A stretch of DNA of 64,000 nt, taken from the NCBI GenBank assembly GCA_025602915.1, contig JAHLJZ010000083.1, positions 36,800 to 100,799 on the forward strand, given 5' to 3'. The DNA is from Paraphysoderma sedebokerense (lineage: Eukaryota; Blastocladiomycota; Physodermatomycetes; Physodermatales; Physodermataceae). Under the pieces are notes generated by a model. The model was not told where the DNA came from, searched no databases, and saw only the letters and a list, made by a program, of their open reading frames with translations. Below, piece after piece: positions 1-12,085 of this stretch. A program made the position numbers and the translations under genes. Numbering within the stretch: the first letter of the stretch is position 1; every line of letters begins with the position of its first letter.

Positions 1-3000
1 TTCCTTGTTCGTCTATCTTGAACACTTTTTTTATCATCCGCAACGGGTATAGAACGACCATACTGTTTAATCCACAATCTCAATTCCGCAATCAAATTCT
101 TGTAATACTTTGTGTTTCCCTCGACGGCGCCACTCTCAACTGTACTTTTAAACCAACTCGATTTTGTCCAAGCGACATAGGTCGCCACTGTTAATTTAAT
201 GGATGTGGGGGTGGTATAAGTGACTCCGATGATCGTGATGGTGGAAAATGAAGTGCCGGCGGGAACATCGGGAGTTTGTGAGGTAGCTCGTATAATCAGT
301 TTACTAATGATGACCAAAGACGATAAGTGTCAGTCAGACAACCAATCAACAACAAGACAAAGGTAATCTGAAGAGTATTAATAAAAAATGACAAACCTCT
401 CTAAATCGATTTCCACAACTTCCTCGGAATACAAAACCTTAGTTTGTTTAGGTCCGATCGGATAAGCCAAGGGCATCAAATATTTCAACTTTCGCACTTT
501 TTTACCATCATCCAAACTTTCCCATTTCGTAGGTTCAATCTCTACATCCACCGAAACCCAAAAAAAAACCAAAACCTTGTCAACACCTTTCGACTATAAA
601 AAATATCAAAATTCAGAGCTAGAAAATAAACCTTTAAGTCCTTGTTTCTTTTCCAGAAACCTCTTCAAAAATCCTTTTCCCTCTTTCATTCCCGTTTCAT
701 CCGATTCTTGATAATCCAAACACAAACTCTCATCTCTATACACCAACTCCCACACATCTTTCACCGTCACACCTTCCACAACTTCTTCCATGACAATTGT
801 CACGGGGACGTTAGAAGGACAATAACATTTGGGGTCGCACGGTACCGGCGATTTGAATACCAATGGTACCTCTTCTACGTCTCCGTGTAACTCTTGAGGA
901 GAGATAGTGAATGCGCCGGTGGAAGAAGGGGGAAAAGAAGAGGGCAAAGTGCCGGATCGTGGTTTGGTTGTAGGAATCGGATGTAAAGTATTGTCGGTCG
1001 GATCATTAGTTTGGTTTGCGTTGCCGGAATGTGCTTCATTTTCACTACCGCCCTTCAATCCGGCTTCTACGGCAGTCCCTCCACTTTTTGATCTTCCGTG
1101 CCCTAAACTGCGACTTTCAGACTTGACTAAAGTTTTGGCGACATAACTGTACCCGCTATCCGACACCGAGACATCTTTGACTCCATCGTCGTGAGTGATC
1201 GCCCTGAGTCTGCCATTCGCTGCGGTCGACGGGGCGGCGCCGGAATCCGAATGGAAACGTGAATGTGAATTCGTTCTTGGGTGCCGATGTCGATGCGGAT
1301 GTGAATGAAACTGGGGTGGGGGTGAAGCTTGCTCCAAGGACGAGCTGGAACTGTGAGCTGTCAACCAACAAAAAAGGGGGTTAGCATAATGATGGAATTG
1401 TTGGTCAATGCCCAAATAAAACTTTACCCGTGTGACTGTGATTCAGACTGTTGAGTTTAAGATTAGCACCCACTGCGGAGAGCGAATAAATACTCGAATC
1501 TGAATTTGATTTTCCCTTTTCCAATTTCGACCCATTTTTGTTTCCGCTATTTGACGCATCTTGATCACCATCCGACGCAAAATCTGACCGATCCGATTCC
1601 GTTTTGTACCCACCGCTAGACGCTTCCCCGCCAGACACCGATACTTCCTCGTCCTCGAGTTCGTTATCCGAAGCAGAACCACTGCCTCTGAGGGAAATAT
1701 AGGAGCTGTCCTCATCGTCTTCATCTTCTGTTTCAGATGCTGATCCTTCTGTGGAATAAATAGACTGAGAATCGTAACTTTGCCCCGTTCTCGAATCGGA
1801 TTCGCTTCCAGTGGTGCTTCCGTCAGATACATCGTCTTCGTTATCGGAAGGATCGCTGTAACTCCTCCTCCTCCTTTGACGTTTTCCGGCACTTCTGCCC
1901 CTTTGGTCAGTTTCGTTTGCTTTACCACCTTCCTCCGTGTTCCTCCTGCTTCGACTTTTGCTCCTGTGTCTACTTTTGGATCGACTGGCGTCTCTTTTTC
2001 TACTCTTGTCACCGTTTTCGACACCCGGATCAGAATCAAACTCGTCTTTGGAATGCAAAGGGTGACTGAGATTTGCCGGTAGAGTTTGTGTTCGCAAAGC
2101 GGCAGCGGGATTTGCCTTTCTCCACAGGGAAGTCAGGAGGTTGAAGGCTAATTCTCGAAAGATGAACGAGGCGAAAAAGTACTACAGATGCAAGCAGATA
2201 CAAACAGAGCAATAGAACCCAATTAATCACATGATAATATTCTTGAGTCATTTTGCGTAAAAGGTTTCTAAAAATGTGCGCAGACGAGTATAACCCCAAG
2301 TACCAACCTTTTGCCTCTCCGTGATGACTTCGATGGCATTAGGGAAAATCAAAGCGGTCACTCTTTTCTCTATGGCAATGACATCGGAGAAAGGAACCAT
2401 GACTGTCGTTATCCAACCCAAAATCGATGCATGAAAACAAATGTGGTTTTCTGAAACGTAGAGTCGACCTTGCACCAGAATTTCTTTTTGAAGGGCACAA
2501 CTGAAATCTGATTATTGGTTGAGTTTTATAGAGATGGGTCGGCATGGAAGGGAGATTCGAGTCGATAAGTTGAGAGTGGAGGGATGATGATTAAGAATGG
2601 AATCGAGGAGGGGAAAATTTAGATTTGTGGAGAAGAAAGGATACAATGGTTAGAGGAATAATGGGGTTGAGTCAAATGAGAGAAAGAGAGAGAGTTCTAA
2701 TCGACGGAAAACTGTCACAGGGAAAGCAAGATGAAGCGAAAAAACTTGATTTCAACGATCAAAACTTTTGCTTGACTAAAGTGCCCACAAAAAGCGGCTA
2801 TTTCGCTATTTCCAAAGAATTAGAAAACACAAAATGTAAAATCATTTATACCTTCGATCAAAAACTCTTGATCCGGGACGGATCTAAAGATGGAGTGAAA
2901 TTGCTGATTTTTGGACTGCTTGGCCACCAGAGGAATGACGCCTACACCTTCGGTTGGCCGTGGCAGATTCTCCACACTCTTGTTGGCTCTGCCGAGTGTA

Positions 3001-3671
3001 GGATAGCCGCCGCCAGCGACATTCATCGTTGCAGCTCTTGCTGGGCTGGTTCCATTTTCGTTTCCGGAGAACGAGTTTTCGTTGGCGTCTTGGATCGTTT
3101 GGAGTAGCTGTTGGATCTGTTGCGGGGAGGCGTTGGCTGCGGTGACGGTAGAGTTGAGGTTTTGTTTTTCCGGCTCTGCGGTGGAGGGTCGAGTGTGGGT
3201 GGGACTCTGCGAGGCCGAGTTGTTTGAGGAGGGGCTAAAAGTTGGAGAGGAGATGGGTGAGGTCACGAGAGGGGGTACGACGCCGGTGACGGAGGCAGCG
3301 ATGAGGCCCTTTGCCAGAGCGGAGGATTGGAGTTGCTGAGAGGAGGGAGATCTGGGAGGTTGTACATTTATGGAAGGGTTTGTGTGTTGCTGCTGTAGGG
3401 GGTGAGGGGAATCGAGTGAGCTTCTCGTGTTGGTGTTGTCGTTGGAGGGGGTGTGGAGGACAGAGGTGGAGGAGTCTGACTTTGATCGTTCTCTAGCAGG
3501 AGGAGGAGGGGGAGTTGAGGATGCAGTGGTTGACGATGATGTATTATTGGAAGTAGTGGTTGAGGGAGAAAGGGAGCGGAGGGCGGACATGGATCTGTTT
3601 TTCCTGGAGGTGTTGTTGTTGCTGGGAGGAGGAGAGTTGGCGAGGGGAGCGAGGGAGGGGAAGGGGATCAT
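1..3671 (-). CDS. GRAM and VASt domain sterol-transfer protein (LAM/Ysp2 family), 3' end outside the window
   Basis: Proposed exons on the minus strand: 3671-2852, 2507-2308, 2181-1428, 1357-632, 541-397, 303-<1, with frames agreeing across every GT-AG junction. The first about 250 residues are low-complexity Ser/Pro. A GRAM domain follows (about residues 255-350), split by two introns, with the typical sequence ALQKEILVQGRLYVSENHI and the motif FPNAIEV. A long Ser/Asp-rich linker leads to a VASt (StART-like) domain whose core includes KLKYLMPLAYPIGP and TPDVPAGTSF. In the LAM family these proteins sit at ER-plasma membrane contacts and move sterols; the VASt domain binds the sterol and a C-terminal membrane segment anchors the protein in the ER. 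That anchor would lie left of base 1 and is not seen. Family assignment is strong; the exact paralogue cannot be told. Confidence 0.88.
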
Positions 3672-4458
3672 GTCGCCGAGTAGGGTGGGAGTAGTGGTGT
3701 AGAGTGGAGTAGAGTAGGGAGTAGAGTGGGAGTAGCAACCAGCAGTGCAGTAACTGGTAGTGAACTAGCAGTGCAGAGAGTGAGGACAGCAATGGTACTC
3801 GTGCAAGTACAATCCAGAGTGCCAGTGACTGTGTAGATAGCAGTGTGATATCACGCAAGTGTATACTGCACAGTGGACATGGAATGGGGGAATCCACTCA
3901 ACTGCCCGCAATCAACAGCCACCCTCACCACACTTACCTCCCTGCCGATGATGAGCTTACTACATGAATTCAAACCCTCGCGGCCCCGTCGTCAAAACCC
4001 GCCGCCACCTTCATCTTCCTGATAGACCACCTACCTGTTCAAAAACTCTTTCGGAAAACTACCTTAAAGACTTACGTCACTGTGTACGCGTGAAACGATA
4101 TTTATTCTTGTACAAAAATGCCTATGGACACCGGGGGTGGGATTGAAGCTCTTGAATCGACAGCACCTCGCATGGGAACAGTTCAACGATTTGCCCTCAC
4201 CACTTTACAAGGTGTCACAGCATAACCTGCTGTCGAGCTGTATCCGAAGAGACTGTGATGACTCTAGCTTTTATTTAATTAGATTATTTCCTTGTATCAA
4301 GTCCTTAGTATATACATGGTGAATTTTAAATTACACAGTTCTGAACGTCCAGTACCAAAGTCCTTGGCATTCACGAATCATATACCATCAGAGTAACCGT
4401 CCGGCGGTATCCTAATTGGGAAGGGTTGAGGACGCCGCAGGGGTCTGAGAACAAACAA
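3672..4458. other. Intergenic: leader of the GRAM/VASt gene and spacer
   Basis: No convincing coding sequence. The part next to the start codon at 3671 is GA-rich on the plus strand (CT-rich in the leader) and holds five copies of CAGTG between 3743 and 3875, two of them within GCAGTGCAG. From about 3900 to 4458 only short open frames occur and I see no recognisable element. Confidence 0.5.
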
Positions 4459-5040
4459 TCAACTTACATTTTTCTGAACCTCCTTCAGCGCCTCCGTCAA
4501 CGATAAAACGAGCTTGCGCGGATCCAGTAAGGCTTTTACATCCACTATAAGCTTGTCCATGTCGCCCTTAAGACCTTTTACGTCATCTTTAACTTCTCGC
4601 AACTGATGCAGCGTGAGCGATGTCAAAGAGCTCAATAGCCATGTCGTTTCCAACAACTGGCAATTCTCCATGTTATAATCTTGAGGTTTTCCTGTTCTAC
4701 CCTTTAAACTCGAATACTTTTGTTCCAATTCCTCGCTTGCATTCGCAGTCAGGTGTAAATGAATATGCGCATGACATTCTTGAGCGTACTTATCCATAGC
4801 CTGGGCAGACTCCCACTTTCCAAAGTTGACAGCGATCCCATCAATACCCAAACCCCCAGACACTAGCAACTCTTTTCGAAGCGCCCGAATGATGAATTGC
4901 CAAACCATTACATCGGTGACAAAGGTCTCATTTGTCACATGTTCAGTAGGAGTCACCAAAAGCTCCCTAACCAATTCTCTACGAGAAGCCATGTAATAGC
5001 GAGGTTTCTCTTCCCTGTCTGGGAAAAGGAACCATCCCAT
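4459..5040 (-). CDS. Hypothetical protein with a HIT-like CHAHIHLHL motif
   Basis: Single open frame of 193 codons from the ATG at 5040. The central motif ECHAHIHLHLT resembles the His-x-His-x-His active site of the HIT superfamily of nucleotide hydrolases, and from memory similar CHxHxHLxLT proteins occur as multicopy families in Glomeromycotina. The C-terminal third (LREVKDDVKGLKGDMDKLI) is predicted coiled coil. The frame stops at TGA directly after a GTAAGT; removing the 23-nt stretch 4445-4467 (GTAAGT...CTCAG) would instead give an end of KNTPAASSTLPN and a stop near 4411. That intron would be far shorter than any other here, so the unspliced end is reported. Function is not established. 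Confidence 0.6.
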   Translation of the reverse strand: MGWFLFPDREEKPRYYMASRRELVRELLVTPTEHVTNETFVTDVMVWQFIIRALRKELLVSGGLGIDGIAVNFGKWESAQAMDKYAQECHAHIHLHLTANASEELEQKYSSLKGRTGKPQDYNMENCQLLETTWLLSSLTSLTLHQLREVKDDVKGLKGDMDKLIVDVKALLDPRKLVLSLTEALKEVQKNVS

Positions 5041-5991
5041 CTCTTTAAAATGACTTCCGCGGCAGATAATACAAATGCAAACAGATTAGAACAGAATTGT
5101 GCTTTTCTCGACTCAATTGCCGGGAACCATGATCTATTTTCGTCTTCGATCCAACTGTTTCCTGCCGAAATACCATTGACCTCATTGATTCTACTATAGT
5201 GGTTACTTACCAATCCACATTATCCACTCATACACACCCCTCTTGGCCTCACCCGCACTGTGCCTCACTTAATCCCACATAATAATATTCTCGCTTCTTT
5301 TCCCATTATTAGTTCAAATCACGATCACATAAACTTTACTATCATTTATGTCTGATTGATCTTATGTTCAAAAATGTTTTATATTGATGATATTTATTTA
5401 TATAATTTGTACAACATGATCGGATGTCGTATAGTGGTTAGTACTTCACGTTGTGGCCGTGACAACCCTGGTTCGAATCCAGGCATCCGAATTTCTTTTT
5501 TTAGTTTATTTTTGCTGTATTCTTTTTGATTTCGATCTTGTTTCAGCGGATTATCGATAGCTAGCGCTTTCTGCAATTTTTTTTTGAGTGATGTTTGTGA
5601 TTTTAGATGCAGAGTTGCTTATAGAAACCGAATGAATTGCAGGATCGAATCCTTTGATTGATAGCTGAAATTTAAAGTTATTAATAGAGGTGCAGGCAAT
5701 AAATTAGTTAAAAGTAGTATGTAATTGTACTTTATCCTGTTATAATCATATTGTTGATGATATAAAATCTGAAAAAATGAAATGCGCCATTTTGTGTAGA
5801 TATAGCGGATGGTATTTCTCCACCTCGTTTTCGCATTCTTCGCATTCGCCTGCATCCACCATCCCATCTCACCACAAAAGATATATAGATTTTACTGCAT
5901 ATGAACAGTACTATCACCACTCCATCATTGTAATTCGCTCCCTGAGAATCCCTGCATCCATCTGCCCCTTTCCCATCTTCCTTCTTGAACC
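5041..5991. other. Intergenic region around tRNA-His
   Basis: Apart from the tRNA-His gene at 5420-5491 I see no supported gene. The flanks of the tRNA are AT-rich with a T-run (about 5578-5585) downstream that could act as a polymerase III terminator. The rest, up to the ERV41 start, holds only short overlapping frames. Confidence 0.5.
5420..5491 (+). tRNA. tRNA-His (GTG)
   Basis: The acceptor stem TCGGATG pairs with CATCCGA, the anticodon arm CACG-TTGTGGC-CGTG shows anticodon GTG, and the T arm is CCTGG-TTCGAAT-CCAGG. Discriminator base is A, as expected for eukaryotic tRNA-His, in which the G-1 is added after transcription. No intron. Confidence 0.95.
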
Positions 5992-7862
5992 ATGACCCTC
6001 CGTCTCCGTCGTTTATCCACATTCGATGCATTCCCAAAAGTCGATGCCCACTACACCGCCCCAACGTCCACCGGCGGCCTCACCTCCATCCTTGTGTCTT
6101 TCTTTCTCTTTTTTCTCTTCCTCTCTGAATTCTCGGCCTACAGAACCCTCCATCAATCCTACGAGTTCCTAGTCGACGCCTCGAAACCTGTTTCTCAAGA
6201 TCTAGGTTGGCTTGGTGGATTGATCTTTGGGTTGCCAACTTCTAGTGAAGGCGTTTTGGGATTGTTAAATGTCAATCTGGATATCACTGTCGCTATGGAC
6301 TGTATGTACCTCGCTGTTGACGTCTTGGATGCAGGTGGGTTGAGTTTGAATGTGAAAAATGAAATCAAGAGCGAAGATGTAAGTTGTGATTTTGTTGACA
6401 ATCTATTCGGCGTTTTTCTTTGTGTCATCCGATAGCATACTGTCGATTGTCATAGCATTGCTGATTTTTTGTACTTATTATATTGTTTGATTTCGTCACT
6501 TAGGCCGTATTCAATACAAACGGAGTCGAATACCTCAAGTATGTGTTTACCCTGTTCATCTCTTCCGAATGGCCGCTGCCCTCTCGTGGTCCCTTTCTCT
6601 AACCTCTAGCCTACTTTCATTTGATTCAAAACCGCAATTGATAATCGCTCATATATAAAGACCGACGAAACCAAAGTCTCAACCTCTATCACATATCCTA
6701 AATTCTTCCCCTTCCTCTTCTTCCTCATCGTCACATGAAGCATCCACCTCCAACCACGAAAACAAGGCATGCAGATTCTACGGATCTTTTAAAGTAAATA
6801 AAGTTGCTGGGACTTTACATCTTACAGCTTTGGGACACGGAAGAAACGGACAACATACTCCTCATGACGGTTTGTAGAGAATCACTTAATCGTCGTGCTC
6901 AAACTTTGAAATTGAAAACTCCAACTAAACTTGTTCTTTCTCTTCTTTCTTGCATTATCTAATTGTGATAGCATTTAATTTTACTCATCGAATCGATAAA
7001 TTATCGTTCGGAGTCGACTATCCCAACATTGTTAATCCCTTGTCAAAAACTTATATCTCGACAAACGAACGTATGTTTCAATATTCATGGCTACTCTTTC
7101 CGCTGACCTTACGACTGCAGATTGCTGATTATCATTGTATTGGGCATCACAGAATTTGAAATGTTTCAATATTACTTGAATATCATACCTACTATTTATA
7201 TGGGTCCGTATTACTAAATTTGTTGACACGTTCGACTTATTTCTACGGTATTCAACGATTTTTTCTTCGAAATTTAATATTCCAATGTTAGATCACCACG
7301 AACGGGTCACATTAACAAATCAGTATGCAGTCACGGATTACCATCGTGTCATCGGTACGGTTTTGTTCTTCAAGTTTTAATCTTTATGAGATACATAGCG
7401 AGTTTGATCTAACCGGCTCTTAAATACCCAAATTGTATGATGCAATCAATTGGACGTTTCAGACCACGAAAAAGGATCCCATGGAATGCCGGGGGTTTTC
7501 ATGAAGTACGATGTTGAACCGTTAACAGTAAGGTAAGTATTCAAATCTCTTTTCGTTCTCCTAGTATCTTTGTTCCTTAACTATCAGTAACCCCCGTGGA
7601 CTCTTTTCCTCGTTCTCCATCCTATAGAATTACTGAATACCGAACGCCCTTCCTCACTTTTTTGACCCGAATTTGCGGCATCATTGGTGGAATGTACGTT
7701 TGTGCGGGACTAGTTCATTCCCTAGGAGAGAAAGCTATCAACGGAGTGAAAAATTTGTTTGGGTTGGAAACTGGGAAAGTGGATAGTAGGAGAAGTGGAG
7801 CGGGTTCGAGTGGTGGTGTTTACACCAGGGTGATGGGACAAGAGAAAAAAGCTGTGTTTTGA
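5992..7862 (+). CDS. ERV41: ERV41/ERGIC-2, ER-Golgi cargo receptor subunit
   Basis: Eight exons: 5992-6378, 6504-6538, 6661-6869, 6972-7070, 7153-7203, 7292-7354, 7463-7532, 7628-7862; they sum to 382 codons plus stop. The N-terminus FDAFPKVDAHY followed by a hydrophobic segment (about residues 25-48), the motif NLDITVAMDC, the central HENKACRFYGSFKVNKVAG, the block LTNQYAVTDYHRV and a second membrane segment near the C-terminus are all diagnostic of the Erv41/Erv46 (ERGIC) family. FDAFPK points to Erv41 rather than Erv46. In yeast the Erv41-Erv46 complex cycles between ER and Golgi in COPI/COPII vesicles and retrieves ER residents. Two membrane segments enclose a large lumenal domain, as usual. 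Confidence 0.93.
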
Positions 7863-8535
7863 GAGTCAGATCAAATTGTAATTTTCATGGAATAATTTTG
7901 TTTCTAATCATTCACCCGTTAAAACTATCAAAATAAAAACTTTACAGCCGCATTTATCTTCTCCACCCGATCATAAAACTTTCAACCATTTGTTTCTCAT
8001 AAAACACATCCGACACTCTACCTTTCAGCATGCAATTAACCTTCATGAAGGCACAATCACCTTCCCAAAAACGAGGTTCCTTGTTCTCCCATCTCCTTAT
8101 CCTCGCGTAGTGGCTTGAACCTACTTAACACCTCGTCCTCATGGAACCTGATTCGACACAAACGGTAACCCCTTTACTTTGGCCAAAGAAGATGCAGCAC
8201 CAGCCCAACACAGAAAAATAAGTGACTTTGAATGACTAGGGTACAACAATGTCTGGGGACTGGGGTGGTGTATCAATTTGGAGGCTGATTGAGGGCATGC
8301 TGGGAGTTTGAGAGGGTATCGGAACAGGAGTTCTAACAAATTTGCCGTTAGTAATCTTATTTCAGCTGGGGCCGTTGACAAAGATTTTTTATTTTTAAAC
8401 AGTTTATGCATTCCAATTCACTACCAAACTTGCCTTCATCTTGAAAACCAGTAATCTTATTAATCTTGCTGGGGCCGTTGACAAGAACTTTTATTTTAAA
8501 TAATTTATACACTCTAATTCTAATTCCTAGAAATA
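7863..8535. other. Intergenic, with an imperfect tandem duplication
   Basis: Spacer between ERV41 and the secreted esterase. No coding sequence supported. It contains the direct repeat listed separately at 8351-8520, immediately upstream of the esterase start. Confidence 0.5.
8351..8520. repeat. Imperfect direct repeat, two copies with a 100-bp period
   Basis: Copy one (8351-8419) and copy two (8451-8520) both begin GTAATCTTAT, share CTGGGGCCGTTGACAA exactly and end with closely similar AT-rich tracts finishing CTAATTC or CCAATTC. The 31 bases between them also resemble the bases before copy one, so the unit is probably about 100 bp. The repeat ends 15 bp before the ATG of the esterase gene, so it forms its proximal promoter or leader. 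Confidence 0.75.
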
Positions 8536-9822
8536 ATGTATCCTCCGAGTTCAAATCATTCAATCCTATCAACGACTCTAATCACCATTCTTTCCCTCAC
8601 CTTCATCACTCTTTCCGCCGCTCAATACCCACCACCACTTATCCCTCAACCATCCATTCAATGTCCCGCTGCCTTTTCTTCACTCCCGTCTCTGGAATCT
8701 TTTATCTCCTCGGCAAACCCTAACGTCAATGTTACACTTGACTTTCCCGATCCCGTGAATGCAACGGTTCCGAGAAAATTAATGGTGAATATAGCGGGGA
8801 CTAAAAACAAGGAAGGGAAGTACGGGGTACTCATTTGGTGGCATGGTACTAGGAGTAATCCTACACAGTACATGAATAATGGATATTACCGACGGTTTCA
8901 AAATGGAGGAAACGGAGGAGATGGGTTGATATTTATTAGCCCGTTGAGTAAAATTGGGCCGCAACAGTTTGAATGGTATTTCGCTACACCGACGGCTTTG
9001 ACGAGGTATATGGATGATGTGGTGTTTGCGGATAATATTGTGGGTTGTTTAGATCAAGGTGGTATCCTGGATAGACAGAGAATTTACACCGCTGGGTTCG
9101 TTTTTTTTTCTTCCTCTTCTTGAATTATTTGTATCTTTGTTAATCTTTTCTTTGCTATTGTTCATAGATTTTCAGCAGGCGGGTTACATGTCTCTCTCTA
9201 TTCAATGCTCCGTCCACATTACCTTGCCGCCGCTGTATCCTTTTCAGGCGGCATCGTCGTCCCTTTTAACCCGACAGACTACACCCTCACCGCCAATGGA
9301 TCCTCTGTACCCAGTGTATTACCCTACACCGCCCAATACACTTTCCCTCCCTCTAATTACCATCCTCCCTCTGTATTGGCTATCCACGGGGGAATCAATG
9401 ACGTCGTGTATGTGAGTTTTAGCGTGTTAAGTGATACCTGGACCAAACATATCGTTCAAAATCCTATATTCAATTCCGACATTGAAAATTCGTTACCCGC
9501 TACATTGAAATCTCAAATTACTCAATCCGGGAATTCCAAACTCAAAGAAATCAAAGCTTCATCAATTTTGTGTCAACATTCGAATGGTCACACGATTAGA
9601 GTACCCGAAGAACTAGATAACGCTATTTACGAGTTTTTGATGATCCGTAAATGGGACGATACGTTCAAAGACGGGAAATTAGTTCAATTAGGTGACCAGT
9701 TTGGTGGCGGAAAATGTAAATTGGGTGGTCAAGATAAATTAATGAATAGTAATCACGCCGCAAGATTGTATAACCCGTGGTTCGGAGTGTTGGTTGGTAG
9801 TATTGTATCTTTAATGGGATAG
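8536..9822 (+). CDS. Secreted alpha/beta-hydrolase, PHB-depolymerase/feruloyl-esterase-like
   Basis: Two exons, 8536-9095 and 9168-9822, giving 404 residues. An N-terminal signal peptide (ILSTTLITILSLTFITLSAA) is clear. The intron falls inside the nucleophile elbow; splicing restores YTAGFSAGGLH, a GxSxGG serine-hydrolase motif. IWWHGT upstream is the oxyanion-hole HG segment. AIHGGINDVVY and CQHSNGHTI supply plausible acid and histidine members of the triad. The order matches the LpqC/PHB depolymerase and carbohydrate-esterase-1-like families, secreted enzymes that cleave polyesters or acyl groups on polysaccharides. The substrate cannot be read from sequence. The last about 14 residues are hydrophobic and could be a weak GPI-anchor signal. 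Confidence 0.82.
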
Positions 9823-9930
9823 TGGATGTTGTAGTGTTTTATTCAAGTATCTGAAGTCATAACTGATACTGGTTCGATGGGCCGTGTAATGCAATGTCAT
9901 TAAGATAATAATAATAGGATCGACTTCTCA

Positions 9931-10842
9931 TTACGTTGTTTTATTTGAATTTGTATGATTTCTTTCATCCCGAGATCGAGACTTGTTCTCTGAAATCGGT
10001 CCCGTCTGCAAAGCCGCGACAGGTATCAACGATTCACAGCTAAAATTATCTACACTCCTCGGACACCCAACATAAATTCCATTTCTACCGCACTTTTTAT
10101 GCGTAGCGAGGTATTTACATCGACCATCGTCCAACTGACCATAAGAACGACCACAAAACCAATGCGTCCAGTCCACTACAAAGTAACTCTTCGGTGCACC
10201 AGCGGACCAATTTAACTCGTCGTTTTGTCGACTGACGTTGTACTTGTATGGTTTACTTGTTCCATACAACATCCCTGATAAAAAGAATCCCATGTATCGC
10301 GGTCTCCATATCCAACCGAAGAGCAAATCTTTGTTGCATCGTGAATAAAACCGTAGAAAACGCTCGAGTATGGATATATTCAAAAGAACATCATTGTCAA
10401 CCTTGAAATAAAAATCGTAACCGGTGGGGACATTGTTCCATGCTAATGCTGTTTTTTCTTGAAGATTCGAATGTGTGACGTTGCAATCGTACGTATACCA
10501 AGTCTGGTTTACACCGTTTTCGGTGCTACAGACTAAACATTTATAATCCAACCAATCGTGATCTTGCAATCGATTTTTATGTGCCATATTTAAACACTCT
10601 GAACGATCTCTAGCGTTGATCATTAATAGGGTTTTGTAGGAACCTTTGGAGAAGTATCGTTTGAGCTCTTGAGATGTCGTCGTAGGGTCATAATACGATC
10701 GAAAGCACATAAATAGTCCTATTTCTATTATTAGTACATGTACCTTATGTCTTAACTGAAAATTCGCCTACCTAAGACGAAGATTATTGTGAAACCAATG
10801 ACCGTATATCCTTTGCGAATCGAATTCAGTTTAAATGATCCC
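9931..10842 (-). CDS. GT31-like (fringe/C1GalT type) galactosyltransferase, 5' end unresolved
   Basis: Exons 10718-9931 and 10842-10772 are well supported; a further 5' exon carrying the start codon must lie upstream and was not located. The joined N-terminus contains a single membrane anchor (YTVIGFTIIFVLGLFMCF), giving a type II Golgi topology. EKTALAW followed by YDFYFKVDNDVL corresponds to the nucleotide-sugar/Mn2+ binding region of family GT31, with DND in place of the usual DDD. Several Asn-x-Ser/Thr sites and paired cysteines fit a lumenal protein. The C-terminal part (CGRNGIYVGCP) is not one I can place in a known subfamily. Converges with the esterase gene, about 110 bp apart. Confidence 0.6.
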
Positions 10843-12085
10843 CTGCATACAGGCACGAAAAACAAAATGCTCTGAACTTCAGTACGTTGTCCTGAACGAA
10901 GGCTCTAAGCGGCTGCAATGATGTATTTAAAAGTTAAGATGAAAACCTGTCGCATAGGCACTTACATAACGGCGGAATGAAACAGTGTAAAGAAGGAGAT
11001 GAGCAGGCGGATACGAGAATCGACTTTCCCACGATGATTACGATCGATTGACGTGACGAAGAAACGTTTGCAGAGCGAGCTAAGCATGATGTATTAGCAC
11101 CGCGTAAGTAAAACACAATATCGAAATACAATACTAACACAATACGAAATTGGAACAGATATGAAAAGTGAGCAGAAACCCAAACTGGATCTAATATAAG
11201 AAACACAGTAATATACCACTAACACTCCTTTATTACTGCCCATCTTCTTGCTTTGCATTCTTTTCTCGTAGTTTATGCTATTACATCAAAGTTGTTCTAC
11301 TGGGACAAACGTAGCATAATTCGACCCATCAAAATGCACCATCAAACATTTGATTGCGTTAAAACGAACCTTTGATTTCCCGGTTCAAATTCCGTTCAAC
11401 CTATTTTGACATCAATAAAAAAGCTTAACTTGATCTAAACGACATGTTCATTGGAATCAATGAAATCAATCTTTCTTTGGCTAGCCATTTTTCAGCCGTT
11501 GTAAATTGCCTACGGCCTTCTGTCCAACGTTCAGCTTGCGCAGGCTGCATGAATGCGTCGCTCCAAAACTAAACAAGAATAATAACGAGGTGCGATGTGC
11601 GAAAATATCGTATCATGTCCATCACAACATATGGCTCGACTGTTAATTATTGAATCGGGAACTGCTGAAGTAACCTGACGAATTAGCTCACTCAACAGGA
11701 ATTGGCTATCGAAATTCATTAATTCTATTCAATCCGACGCGTTCATTCTGATGAAGCAGTCATTTAGCTTTGTTGCTTCGCTTTGCTTAATCGGTTTGTT
11801 TTTCAAAGAATGCCGAATGCCACGCTTGAAAAAATAAATGAAGAGTATTTGTAATGGTTGTACTAGGATTAGCATAATACATATTAGTGCAACGCATGCG
11901 TACGGAAAATATATGCATTCTTTGGACGTTGTTTTTTTTGTTCCGACATAGGTTACCCATCTTCTCAGTTCCCTAAGTTTTCTCTCGCCATATTCAACTT
12001 TGCTTTATACTTCAGCTTTACGACTGGAAAATTTCGACGATAATTTATACTGACCCTCGATAAACGACATATAATCTGAAGAAAG
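10843..12085. other. Intergenic, probably including the missing 5' exon of the GT31-like gene
   Basis: No gene could be supported. An ATG at 11241 on the minus strand (MGSNKG) could start the upstream galactosyltransferase, but I could not connect it convincingly by splice sites. The remaining sequence is AT-rich with only short frames. Confidence 0.4.

Noticed and set aside
11381-11396. GGTTCAAATTCC, a B-box-like sequence
   Set aside because: No matching A box, acceptor stem or foldable arms in the surrounding 100 bases.
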